Of a stretch of DNA of 30,598 nucleotides, positions 22,124 to 30,024 are shown one piece after another. Numbering within the stretch: the first letter of the stretch is position 1; every line of letters starts with the position of its first letter. Origin of the DNA: a virus. Position numbers and translations under genes: made by a program. The notes beneath the pieces were generated by a model. The model did not search any database, had not been told where the DNA came from, and saw only the letters and a program-made list of their open reading frames with translations. Location: the IMG/VR virus record IMGVR_UViG_3300033991_000067, positions 1 through 30,598 of that record. One strand, written 5' to 3'.

Positions 22124-23737
22124 TTAAAAAACTCCCATTCCAGTTTTTTTTGTCTGAATAGGTTGTATATTTTTAAATTCTGTATTCCAGTGAACTATAC
22201 TCATAACCTGAAACGCTTGGTGCAAATGATTAGCAGTTTTACTTCCATATACTGTTCGTTGTCCAGATTTCATTACTATAATTCCATCAAATTGAGAATC
22301 GAGCTTCATATCTGTTAGACATTTTATTTTTTTACCATAAAAAATTCTTTTCAAAACTTGGATGCTCCAATCTATTATATATTCTTCCTTATGAATGGGT
22401 TTTCCTTTTGAATCATATTTAATAGAGTTTGTCTTTTGGTCTCTCTCAAAATCTATAGGAATTTTCTCGTTAAACGAAACTCCAAAAACATGTTCTTCAT
22501 CTGGTTTGTTGTATTTTGTTGCTAAAGAGCAAAACAATGCCTTACCACCACCAGAGGTAGTATCGATACCTATAACATTTGCTTGCAAAGTATCAATAAT
22601 AAATTCATGTATTTCTTTATCTTCGTCTGGTGTTAATTTAAATGTGGTGATATTATAAGTATATTTATAAATCCCATTTGATTGAAAAAGAACGATGATT
22701 TCTGTTGGTGCACCGCCTTCTCCGACATCTGTATAAATTCCGCATAATTCTGCATTAATTGGTTTGTCGATAATAATTATTTCTTTATGTCTAATAAAAT
22801 TTATTTTATTTATTTCGAAACATTTTATGAGAATCGGCACACCATCTTTATCTTTGATATATGTCTCTCTAATTCTCTCAATATCATAAACCGATTCGCC
22901 ATTTTCTATAACTATTCCATCTATCTGAACTTGATAACCAGATGAACTTTTTCCACCAAATTCTTTTATTGCTGCTTCTTCTTTTTCTTCATTCCAAGTA
23001 GGATTAATATAAGAGGGAAAATTAATTATTTTGCTTTTATTTTTAAAATCATAGTATTTTTTCCCCATTGGCGATTCTTTTGAGAAGGTTGTCATTCCTG
23101 TATAATGATGAATACATCCTATTTCAGCTTGAGCCATTAATTTTTCTCTTGTAATCTGATTAGTTAAATAAGAAGATTCTTCTTCCCAATTTCTTTCGTC
23201 ATGGCGACCATGATAATTACCACCTGGATTTTTTCCTGCAACGTTATTATTAACAGATTCTAAGCAAGCACCATTTGGAACTAATGCTTGATAAGGATTT
23301 CTTTTTGCTCTTATATTTAGTAATTTAAAAATTGGATGATATTCTAATGCTACAAAAATTTGTTCCATTACTTTTTTTATTTTTTCGGCGTCTGCACTAG
23401 AAATCGAACCTTTTTTAAATATATTATTAAATAATGATAATAATACATCAACTATTAAACCTATAAGAGATTTTCCTGTTAACCTTCCACCCAATATGTA
23501 GGCTTCCGACATTCCGTTTTTTAATCGAAAAAGTTCGTCTTCAGATAGTTTAGAATTTTCAAAGAGCAAAGAATCCCAAGAAAGATAAAAATATTGATAT
23601 TTACGTACTTCGCTATATTTATTTTCATCAAATAATGACAAATTTCCTAAATCAGAAAACAACACTTCTGTTGCCGAAATAGGATGTCTTAATATTGAAA
23701 ATAAAATTAAATCTTCGTTACTTATTTTATCTATCAT
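22124..23737 (-). CDS. terL: Terminase large subunit, 537 aa
   Basis: The DNA-packaging motor. The ATPase Walker A is GGRLTGKS at residues 83-90, and a Walker B-like D180-E181 occurs in YHGRHDERNWEEES. After the coupling region (HHYTGMTTFSKESPMGK) the RNase H-like nuclease domain shows acidic residues D337 in CGIYTDVGEGG and D392 in VIGIDTTSGGGKALF. The length of 537 aa is normal. Its start (ATG 23737) lies within the end of the upstream gene by 11 bases, so the two are probably translationally coupled. Frame and motifs leave little doubt. Confidence 0.95.
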   Translation of the reverse strand: MIDKISNEDLILFSILRHPISATEVLFSDLGNLSLFDENKYSEVRKYQYFYLSWDSLLFENSKLSEDELFRLKNGMSEAYILGGRLTGKSLIGLIVDVLLSLFNNIFKKGSISSADAEKIKKVMEQIFVALEYHPIFKLLNIRAKRNPYQALVPNGACLESVNNNVAGKNPGGNYHGRHDERNWEEESSYLTNQITREKLMAQAEIGCIHHYTGMTTFSKESPMGKKYYDFKNKSKIINFPSYINPTWNEEKEEAAIKEFGGKSSSGYQVQIDGIVIENGESVYDIERIRETYIKDKDGVPILIKCFEINKINFIRHKEIIIIDKPINAELCGIYTDVGEGGAPTEIIVLFQSNGIYKYTYNITTFKLTPDEDKEIHEFIIDTLQANVIGIDTTSGGGKALFCSLATKYNKPDEEHVFGVSFNEKIPIDFERDQKTNSIKYDSKGKPIHKEEYIIDWSIQVLKRIFYGKKIKCLTDMKLDSQFDGIIVMKSGQRTVYGSKTANHLHQAFQVMSIVHWNTEFKNIQPIQTKKTGMGVF

Positions 23738-24446
23738 TTTCTGATTTTTCTTTTAAATATAAATTGTCATAAAGTTTGTCGATATATAATTCTGCTACTC
23801 CTAAAATATTAGCTAATTCTGTTTTTGTTATTCTCTTATTATGATATAAATCAAATAAATCTTTATTGTATAAAATTGTATTACGAAACCACTTACATTT
23901 TTCTGAAGTTAAATGTTCGGTCTTTAATAAAAGATAAAATAAATTTTGGCAATGGGGGCATTTTACAACATTACATCCCTGATGCTCCTCAAAATATTTT
24001 AGTGCTTTTCTTTTCAAAGATTCTAATACTTCTTTTAATTCTGATTCTTGATTTTCTTTTCTTACTAACCCTAATTTTTCTTTTAAATTTAAAATCTGAG
24101 TATTCAAATCATTTAATTGCTGAACCATTTGCACAGGAATACATGGATTTGCTTTTCCGTATTCTGTGGCTAAATACTTTTTTATTCTTTCGGCTAAAAT
24201 TTCCAAACCAATTAATTGAGATAAGGTATCCCTCTCGCTAAAATTTTCAAAAGAAGATTCATTCAAATAACCTTCTAAAAGTTTTGTAGCATATTCTTTT
24301 TCTTCTGGTAAACAAAAAGTTAATGAACTCAATAAATTATCTCTCTCTATTTTTTCTTGAGCAATTTTATTTAATTCTTCTTGAGTATAATTTTTATATT
24401 GTGGCAAATTTCTTAATCTTTTTGTTGTTCTTTCTAATTCGTTCAC
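23727..24446 (-). CDS. Terminase small subunit candidate with Cys cluster, 239 aa (GTG start)
   Basis: Starts at GTG 24446 with AGGGA upstream. It immediately precedes and overlaps the large terminase, the usual place for the small subunit, which recognises DNA for packaging. The protein is charged and helical (RTTKRLRNLPQYKNYTQEEL, a coil region with LNTQILNLKEKLGLVRKEN). A possible zinc site occurs at CNVVKCPHCQNLF ... EKCKWF, and a C-terminal HTH-like segment reads NKRITKTELANILGVAELYI. DNA binding by the HTH fits the role. The zinc site is not typical of small terminases; assignment is by context plus HTH. Confidence 0.7.
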   Translation of the reverse strand: MNELERTTKRLRNLPQYKNYTQEELNKIAQEKIERDNLLSSLTFCLPEEKEYATKLLEGYLNESSFENFSERDTLSQLIGLEILAERIKKYLATEYGKANPCIPVQMVQQLNDLNTQILNLKEKLGLVRKENQESELKEVLESLKRKALKYFEEHQGCNVVKCPHCQNLFYLLLKTEHLTSEKCKWFRNTILYNKDLFDLYHNKRITKTELANILGVAELYIDKLYDNLYLKEKSENDR

Positions 24447-24466
24447 TTATCCCTACTTTCTATTAA

Positions 24467-27421
24467 TTAAAGTCCGTAAAATCCTACTTTAATATTTTTA
24501 TTATCTCCTACTTTATTTTGAACTTTAAATTGGTCAGTTTCCCAATATACATTGTAAGTAGAAGCATTGTCTTTTACAATAGCAAATAAAGCATTAGAAG
24601 ATATATTAACTACTGTTTGATTTTCTATTCTAAACGTTCCTGTTATTCCAGAAGTAGATTCTCTTACTATCAATAATCCATAAGAAGCAACTATTCCAGT
24701 AGATAAAACTTCATCAGTATCAAAATCGATGTCAGAAGCAATAGAACTTGCAATTTTACCCACTACTTCTAATTTTTCTGCTGGACTCACTGTTCCTATA
24801 CCTATCTTTCCATCTGTGTCTATTATCAATACATTTACTTCATCGCTATCTCTTAAAACTAAAATATTGGTAGAGCCATCATTAGTAGTTCCTTTTATTG
24901 TTAATTTTCCTACCTCTGGAGTTCCATCTAAATCTGTAGTTCCTATACCTACATTATTGGTAGGTATTAATAAAATATCAAATTGACTATTTAATTCTAT
25001 AGAACTATTTGGATGACAAAGAGCTTCTAAATAACAATCTGCTCCTGTAGAAAAAGTTAAAAAAATATCTTCTTCTAATGCTAACGGAGCAGTTATTCTT
25101 AATCCTACTTGGACTGATGTTACAAAAACATTTACAACACCTTCTTCATCTATTGTTAATCTTTCTGAACTATCAACATTTAATCTTATAGTTTTTCCTT
25201 GTATTATTGTTCTTCCTTCATCATCACCTAAAGTAACAATATTAGATTCATTTAATTCTACTCCATTTTTAACTTTTAAAACATCAGCTTCATAAGTATG
25301 AGTAGAAGTTCCTATAATTTTGCCCTCAACCCAACTACCACTTGTTACTGTTCCGTCATAAGTTGCTGTTCCTTCAAAATTATCTGCAACTGTTCCTGAT
25401 TCTTCATCAAAATGATACCCTAATAATAATCCAGAATTCCAAGGAGCTATACTTAAATTCGCAAAAGTTCCTGCTCCAGAATTCCAAATAGTATTTCTTT
25501 CATCTGAAGTAAGCACTCTATTAAATAAAGCAGCTTCATCTAAATCTCCTTCCCAATATAAATCTTCTTTACTGCTTTTTCCTATTAAAAGATGGCAAGG
25601 ATAATTAGAATAACCTGGAGGATTAATATATACTTGAGCATTAATAATTTCTACATTATCCAAATAAGCGTGTTCTTCTACAAGAGCAGGATAACCAGAA
25701 CCAGGGTCAGCTAATGTTACTACTAATAAATGCCAATTAGTATCATTTATATTTCCGCCTTGTTGGGGTTGTGCTCCCCCTGCATAAGTGCATGTAATAT
25801 ATATGGCAGCATCGGTATTATCACGATAAGCTAATATTTGAAATCCACCAATACCTGTATTATTATTTTTTGACAATAAACATTTATAATAATATGGTGG
25901 AGTATCTGTTAATCTAAACCAACAATAAAAACTATAACCTCCTATATTAGCATCATAATTGGTATCTAAATTTCCTATATTATTAAAATTTAAAGCATTT
26001 CCTATATTAATTAATTTATCTGTTCTTGCTAACCATTTTACTTCCTTATCTGTATCGCTTCTTGTAATACGAGTATATTCATCATCACCTGTATCTATTA
26101 ATCTAATTTCTGGGTCAACCGATTCTAATTTTATATTTCCTAAAACTGTTAATTTTTCATCTATATAGTCTCTACTTGCAAAAGTTCCTATTCCTAAATT
26201 ACCTTCAGAAGTAAGTCTCATTATTTCTGTTTGAGTCCAAGGGCTTCCTGAATTTGTTCTAATATAAATAAAATCTGGATAAACAGTAGGATAATTGGGA
26301 TTTACTGGATATAATCTAAATTCTAATCCTTCTCCTATAAAGTGCATCCTACCTTGACCATTTCCGCATTGAATTCTAGGTTCATAAGTTTTGGTTTCAT
26401 CCCATTCATTTTCAAAAACTGTTATATAAGGAGCACATCCTCCTACATATAAAGGTGCTAAATGTGCTCCAGCACCCCAAATTTTAATTCCCCCGAAAAA
26501 CAAAAATTCACGCTTTGCTTCATCTAATGGGTCTTGTGTTATCCTAATATAAGTAGTAAGAAAATTCTGAGGATATAAAGCAGTTACTTCTGTATCGTTT
26601 GTTACTATTTTATATATTTTTGCAGTATTCGCTGGTTGTTCTGGCTCTTCTGCACCATTATTAACTGAAATATATTGTCTTGTGCCATCTGTTTTCAAAT
26701 AAGCATAAGTATCTTTATTTGCTGGCATAGTAACATGAGTTTCTGCTTCGCTTATTACTCTTATTCCACTAATATAAGCTATTCCTGCTTGCCAATTAAT
26801 CCAAAAGCCTCCGCCCTCACTACAATAGTTTCCAGAAATTCCTATATCTAAAAACAAATCAGAAAAATACATCTGATGACTTCCGTCATGTTTTTTAGAA
26901 ATAGCATCAGCAACATCAGAATCTGCTTTTACATCGGTTATTATTGTTGCTTCTGATTTATTATCTACATTTCCTAGACCTACTTCTGATTTTGTTACTG
27001 CATGTGGATTTCCAGTTACAATTCCACTATGTGTATAAGCTGCTTTTGCGTTAGCAGCAGAAATTTCATTAAGTCCTCCTGTATCTAAAGCTTGGTCTGT
27101 TCCTTGTGTATGTTTTAAAGAAACAGCATCGTCTATATTAGCAACTGAAGATGAAGGTTTCCCATTTATAGAATCCCATTCCAAATCCACTATGTCGCCA
27201 GCATCTACCCAATCTGTTAAAAGACCAGAAGAAGCCTCTATACTCCAAACATATAAATGCCCAGTATCATTTACTAACCTTGCATCGCCTTTCGAATTTA
27301 AAGTTAAAGGCAAAGATGCCTGAGTAGCAACTCCTGCTTTAAAAGCTAAAACAACATTAGTTGGAACGAGCTGAAGTTGACCCGTAAAAGGATTTAATTT
27401 TGCACGATATTCTGTAGCCAT
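24467..27421 (-). CDS. Large LamG-containing tail fibre protein, 984 aa
   Basis: Starts at ATG 27421 behind AGGAG. Residues about 131-156 (HSGIVTGNPHAVTKSEVGLG and NVDNKSE) match the tail-fibre repeat of many phages. A LamG-type domain occupies about 480-665 (YSFYCWFRL, NDTNWHLLVVTLADPG, DLDEAALFNRVLTSDERNTI). Repeats of NLGIGT/NVGIGT and IGIGTVSPAEKLEVVG lie on both sides of the LamG domain, as in fibres that usually end in a self-cleaving chaperone. Here no S74 catalytic motif is visible and the C-terminus ends KNIKVGFYGL. The protein probably binds the host surface. Its location upstream of the terminase genes is unusual. Confidence 0.85.
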   Translation of the reverse strand: MATEYRAKLNPFTGQLQLVPTNVVLAFKAGVATQASLPLTLNSKGDARLVNDTGHLYVWSIEASSGLLTDWVDAGDIVDLEWDSINGKPSSSVANIDDAVSLKHTQGTDQALDTGGLNEISAANAKAAYTHSGIVTGNPHAVTKSEVGLGNVDNKSEATIITDVKADSDVADAISKKHDGSHQMYFSDLFLDIGISGNYCSEGGGFWINWQAGIAYISGIRVISEAETHVTMPANKDTYAYLKTDGTRQYISVNNGAEEPEQPANTAKIYKIVTNDTEVTALYPQNFLTTYIRITQDPLDEAKREFLFFGGIKIWGAGAHLAPLYVGGCAPYITVFENEWDETKTYEPRIQCGNGQGRMHFIGEGLEFRLYPVNPNYPTVYPDFIYIRTNSGSPWTQTEIMRLTSEGNLGIGTFASRDYIDEKLTVLGNIKLESVDPEIRLIDTGDDEYTRITRSDTDKEVKWLARTDKLINIGNALNFNNIGNLDTNYDANIGGYSFYCWFRLTDTPPYYYKCLLSKNNNTGIGGFQILAYRDNTDAAIYITCTYAGGAQPQQGGNINDTNWHLLVVTLADPGSGYPALVEEHAYLDNVEIINAQVYINPPGYSNYPCHLLIGKSSKEDLYWEGDLDEAALFNRVLTSDERNTIWNSGAGTFANLSIAPWNSGLLLGYHFDEESGTVADNFEGTATYDGTVTSGSWVEGKIIGTSTHTYEADVLKVKNGVELNESNIVTLGDDEGRTIIQGKTIRLNVDSSERLTIDEEGVVNVFVTSVQVGLRITAPLALEEDIFLTFSTGADCYLEALCHPNSSIELNSQFDILLIPTNNVGIGTTDLDGTPEVGKLTIKGTTNDGSTNILVLRDSDEVNVLIIDTDGKIGIGTVSPAEKLEVVGKIASSIASDIDFDTDEVLSTGIVASYGLLIVRESTSGITGTFRIENQTVVNISSNALFAIVKDNASTYNVYWETDQFKVQNKVGDNKNIKVGFYGL

Positions 27422-27480
27422 TTATTTTTCTCCTAATTTGGTTTCTTTCTTTTTTAAGTTAAGAAAAATTATTTATCTAT

Positions 27481-27726
27481 TTATACTGTAGGGTCTACTA
27501 ATGAATCTGGATAACCATAACTTTGTGTAACTTTTGCTGTCCAAATAGTATCTACATCTCCAGTTCCTAAAAAATATTTAACATCGGAAGTTGTTTTGTT
27601 AGTTCTCATAATAAGAATTGCACCTTTTCTATCTTCATACAAATAATAATTATAATCAATTGGGGTTTCATCGCTCTTTAAAAAAATGAAATTTTGCAAA
27701 CCAAACGAAATGCTCTTTGATAACAT
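27481..27726 (-). CDS. Small beta-rich protein, 81 aa
   Basis: Starts at ATG 27726 behind AAAGGAG. It begins MLSKSISFGLQNFIFLKSDE and continues with alternating strands (YNYYLYEDRKGAILIMRTNK, DVKYFLGTGDVDTIWTAK). It is a compact all-beta protein with no Cys, transmembrane segment or known motif. It lies between a BppU-like gene/endonuclease and the large fibre, so it is probably a virion or fibre-associated protein. Family not recognised. Confidence 0.7.
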   Translation of the reverse strand: MLSKSISFGLQNFIFLKSDETPIDYNYYLYEDRKGAILIMRTNKTTSDVKYFLGTGDVDTIWTAKVTQSYGYPDSLVDPTV

Positions 27727-27739
27727 TTTATTTTCTCCT

Positions 27740-28573
27740 TTAAATAATTTTTAATTTTTCTAAATCTTTTTTTTCTAAAATATCAATATTAACATTATTA
27801 TATCTTTTTCTGAATTCTTTGAATTTATTTTTAAAAATCTCAGATTTATAACCTTTTATTTCTACATATTTATTTAATTCTGGTAAATAAAAATCTGGTC
27901 TATAAGTTGTTTCTCCTAAATCAAATACTTTGGTTTCGTATTGCCATTTGATACTTTGTCGGTCTAAATATTTAGCATAAGCCACTTCCCAAGATGACCT
28001 CATCATTGTGTTTTTATATCTAACAAAATGAGGTTTTGTTATTTTTCCAAAATTATGATGATGAATTCCTCTATTAAATTTTTTAAAACATTTAAGACAT
28101 CTTTTGGTTTGATATTTCAAATCTATTCCACAATCAATACATTTAAAATAAGAATTCTCTTTATAATTTGGATTATTTGTTCCTATTATTCGTTTACTTT
28201 GTTCTTTAGCATTACATTTTCTACATCGTTTTGAAACTCTGCTAATTAATCTATTGCAGCCTACACATCTATTTTTTTCTTTTAATTTTTTTGAATGTTT
28301 TTTACATTTTTTAGTTCCATAAAACCAAGCATTATAACCTATTTCTTTTTTGCACTCTAAACAAAAATGTTTTTCCGAACATCTTCCATCTTTAAAATTA
28401 GGGGCATTTTTGCCTCTATGATATTCTTTATGTTCTTGATAATGTTTCTTTATTGAGCAAGAATGACATCTTAAACTTCTTGGGTCACTAACTAATTTTT
28501 CACAATCTAAACATTTATGTTTATGTTTCTCTCTGTATTTTTTTAAATATTCAGAATAATCTTTTTTATTCAT
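27740..28573 (-). CDS. Multi-zinc-ribbon PD-(D/E)XK homing endonuclease-like protein, 277 aa
   Basis: Four Cys-rich zinc ribbons precede the nuclease domain: C21/C24 with C36/C39; C71/C74 with C90; C103/C106 with C117/C120; C145/C148 with C159/C162. The C-terminal nuclease has E196 in RSSWEVAYAKYL, D227 in TYRPDFYLPE and E238-x-K240 in YVEIKGY, a PD-(D/E)XK arrangement closely similar to the protein at 1723-2457. It starts at TAATATG, where TAA is the stop of the BppU-like gene, with no good ribosome binding site, and ends 13 bases before the 81-aa gene, leaving that gene's own AAAGGAG intact. Probably a free-standing homing endonuclease. Confidence 0.85.
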   Translation of the reverse strand: MNKKDYSEYLKKYREKHKHKCLDCEKLVSDPRSLRCHSCSIKKHYQEHKEYHRGKNAPNFKDGRCSEKHFCLECKKEIGYNAWFYGTKKCKKHSKKLKEKNRCVGCNRLISRVSKRCRKCNAKEQSKRIIGTNNPNYKENSYFKCIDCGIDLKYQTKRCLKCFKKFNRGIHHHNFGKITKPHFVRYKNTMMRSSWEVAYAKYLDRQSIKWQYETKVFDLGETTYRPDFYLPELNKYVEIKGYKSEIFKNKFKEFRKRYNNVNIDILEKKDLEKLKII

Positions 28574-28574
28574 A

Positions 28575-28967
28575 TTAACTTGTTATTCCAATTATATTTC
28601 TTTGAAAACAAATAGTGCCTTCTAATAATTTATAAACTTTTTCATCTGTCATTTCTATCTGAATTTCGTATAAATAATTGCCAATCAAATCTGCACAATC
28701 ATCTGGTTCAATTTCTAAATCAAATTCGCCAGAAGTAGGAAAATCAAAAGAAGTAACTGTTTTAGTTAAAACAGCCGAAGCATCTGTATCTGTTGCCAAA
28801 TTTTTTATTAACATAGTAACTGTTGCCCCAGTTATATCTACTCCCTGGAGTTCTTCATCTTGGCAAATTATATTTAGTATATTAGTCGCATTTGAAATAA
28901 GAACCAAATCTTGATTTACTACTGCTTGTTCTAATGTTTCATCTGAAATTGTGCAATATAATTTCAT
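28575..28967 (-). CDS. BppU N-terminal-like virion protein, 130 aa; first gene of the late operon
   Basis: I choose ATG 28967 because TTTAGGAG lies 10 bases upstream; a longer frame to 29015 would begin inside the terminator and is rejected. The protein begins MKLYCTISDETLEQAVVNQD. It then follows the BppU-like layout with GVDITGATVTMLIKNLATDT, a strand in FDLEIEPDDCADLIGNYLYE, and a closing EGTICFQRNI. It resembles the 109-aa protein at 9522-9851. BppU-like domains attach receptor-binding proteins to the tail or baseplate; here the fibre at 24467-27421 is the likely partner. It is the first gene after the structured RNA and terminator. Confidence 0.7.
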   Translation of the reverse strand: MKLYCTISDETLEQAVVNQDLVLISNATNILNIICQDEELQGVDITGATVTMLIKNLATDTDASAVLTKTVTSFDFPTSGEFDLEIEPDDCADLIGNYLYEIQIEMTDEKVYKLLEGTICFQRNIIGITS

Positions 28968-29002
28968 TGAATTTTTTCTCCTAAATTTTTTTAATAGTTT
29001 AT

Positions 29003-29053
29003 AAAAAAAGCCCAAATTAAAGATAAAACATCATCATCTTCAACTTGAGCTTT
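29003..29053 (-). terminator. Intrinsic terminator upstream of the first late gene
   Basis: On the minus strand AAAGCUCAA (29053-29045) pairs with UUGGGCUUU (29015-29007) with one G-U. An inner stem AAGAU/AUCUU lies in the loop (29040-29036 with 29024-29020), and a run of seven or more U follows. Only about 23 bases separate it from the AGGAG of the BppU-like gene. It may end the RNA described at 29003-29296, or act as an attenuator on the late operon. Confidence 0.75.
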
Positions 29054-29296
29054 AAATTTTTGGTGAGTAGCCCCCGCATACGCAGTGGCTACCCTTATGT
29101 TCCTGGCTTATAAACCCAGGTATGAAACAATAACCTTTTCTAAGCCTCTCAGAGCCATCAACTCAGTCAACGCCCTTTTGAGGAAGTCAGAAAAGGTGCA
29201 AGTATATTATTTATAAAGACTTAGAGCAAGATTCGCTGTGTACCCTTTCTTTCCCGACATTCGGTAATACTGGCATTAAAGCATCAATTGCCCCTA
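29003..29296 (-). ncRNA. Candidate structured noncoding or leader RNA, family not recognised
   Basis: No gene in either strand. Read on the minus strand from about 29296, consecutive strong hairpins are found. First comes GGCAAUU/AAUGCC with one bulge (29292-29272), then CCGA-AUG-UCGG (29264-29254). Third is a long helix, ACCUUUUCU (29197-29189) with AGAAAAGGU (29141-29133), extended inward by about six more pairs around two mismatches. Fourth is UAUUGUU/AACAUA plus CCUGG/CCAGG (29132-29096). Fifth is GUAGCC-CUGC-GUAU-GCGG-GGCUAC (29092-29067), with one A-G mismatch. The terminator follows. A TATATA or TAGTAT box at 29295-29303 is a weak promoter candidate. Local GC is visibly higher than the AT-rich surroundings. 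No tRNA T-loop, no recognised riboswitch core. Confidence 0.5.
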
Positions 29297-29515
29297 TATA
29301 CTAATAGATAAATTTTCTTCATTTTTAGTAAATTATTTTTTCTTCTTATCCATCTTATTATCAATAAGTTATGAAAACTCAAAAAAATACTTTGATTAAT
29401 TCATTTTTAAGGGGGGCGAAATAGCCTAAATTTGTTAATATAATACCTTTATTTTACTTTCTTACCAATCGAATGTTAGATTTTTAAGAAAAAAAATTTC
29501 CTTAACACTACTTTT

Positions 29516-29544
29516 AATCTCTCTCTTAACAATCTCTCTCTTAA
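29516..29544. repeat. Tandem CT-rich direct repeat (2 x 14 bases, period 15)
   Basis: AATCTCTCTCTTAA occurs twice in tandem at 29516-29529 and 29531-29544. It could be a paired protein-binding site; no function can be read from the sequence alone. Confidence 0.8.
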
Positions 29545-29556
29545 TAAATACATAAC

Positions 29557-29716
29557 GTATTACATAGTAATACTAGTAAGTAACGTAGTTACTTACGTAA
29601 CTACTAGTTTATATTAAATACTAAGTATTTAATAAGCGTAAATCTAAAAAACAGATTTACTTATACCATTTTTTCATTGATTTTCTTCTTCAGAGTAGCT
29701 TACTCAGGGAAGAAAA
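29557..29716. repeat. Chain of five consecutive hairpins
   Basis: In order on the plus strand: GTATTAC-ATA-GTAATAC (29557-29573); ACTAGTA ... TACTAGT (29572-29608), containing AAGTAAC-GTA-GTTACTT; TATTAAATACT-A-AGTATTTAATA (29612-29634); GTAAATCT ... AGATTTAC (29638-29660); and TTTTCTTC ... GAGTA-GCT-TACTC ... GAAGAAAA (29681-29716). All of the stems are perfect. They could be protein-binding palindromes, secondary-structure origin elements, or part of a larger transcript. Confidence 0.85.
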
Positions 29717-29778
29717 AACAAAATAATGATATAGTCCTTTGTGTTGGGGGTAGGGGGCATTTCACCACGCCACCTCAA

Positions 29779-29812
29779 TTCTACGTTTCTTAGAAACTAA
29801 TTTAAAGTAGAA
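29779..29812. repeat. Nested hairpin bordering the GGTAGA cluster
   Basis: TTCTAC (29779-29784) pairs with GTAGAA (29807-29812) and encloses GTTTCT-T-AGAAAC. The outer arms are themselves copies of the TTCTAC/GTAGAA repeat, so it belongs to the same repeat family. Confidence 0.7.
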
Positions 29813-29835
29813 ATTTGGTAGATTACCTTAAAATT

Positions 29836-29841
29836 ATTATA
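29836..29841 (-). promoter_or_regulatory. Possible minus-strand promoter -10 box TATAAT
   Basis: The minus strand reads TTCTACCTTATT, seven bases, AATGGGTTATAAT, leftwards into the late operon. The same two blocks recur around 30019-30064. No good -35 box; the TTCTACC block may serve as an activator box instead. Promoter status is a guess from the consensus -10. Confidence 0.35.
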
Positions 29842-30018
29842 ACCCATTGATATTCAATAAGGTAGAATTATAGTAGATAACTAAGTAGAAAAAGGTAGAT
29901 TTGTAATTTACCTAAAGAGTAAAATGGGTAGATATGGGTAGAAAGTATAATTTACTACTTTGGTAAAAAATAACTTGCTTATATAATAGGGTAGAAACGC
30001 AGGTAGAAGCAAAAGTAG

Positions 30019-30024
30019 ATTATA
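30019..30024 (-). promoter_or_regulatory. Possible minus-strand promoter -10 box TATAAT (second copy)
   Basis: AATGGGTTATAAT lies 28 bases downstream of TTCTACC on the minus strand, a repeat of the arrangement at 29836. A third TTATAAT, with an extended TGT before it, occurs at 30226-30231. Confidence 0.35.

Noticed and set aside
29067-29120. GCCACTG and AAGCCAGGA words resembling parts of a cobalamin riboswitch
   Set aside because: They occur in the reverse order and the rest of the core is missing.
29060-29300. Possible tRNA or tmRNA in the structured stretch
   Set aside because: No T-loop, no CCA-proximal acceptor stem and no tag-peptide frame on either strand.
29726-29740. GATATAGTCC, like the conserved S element (P7) of group I introns; a similar GATATAGTC at 30460
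   Set aside because: No matching GACTA-type strand at the right distance upstream on the same strand, no P4-P6 core, and no interrupted gene around either site.
29745-29757. G-rich run GGGGGTAGGGGG as a G-quadruplex
   Set aside because: Only two G runs; an intramolecular quadruplex needs four.
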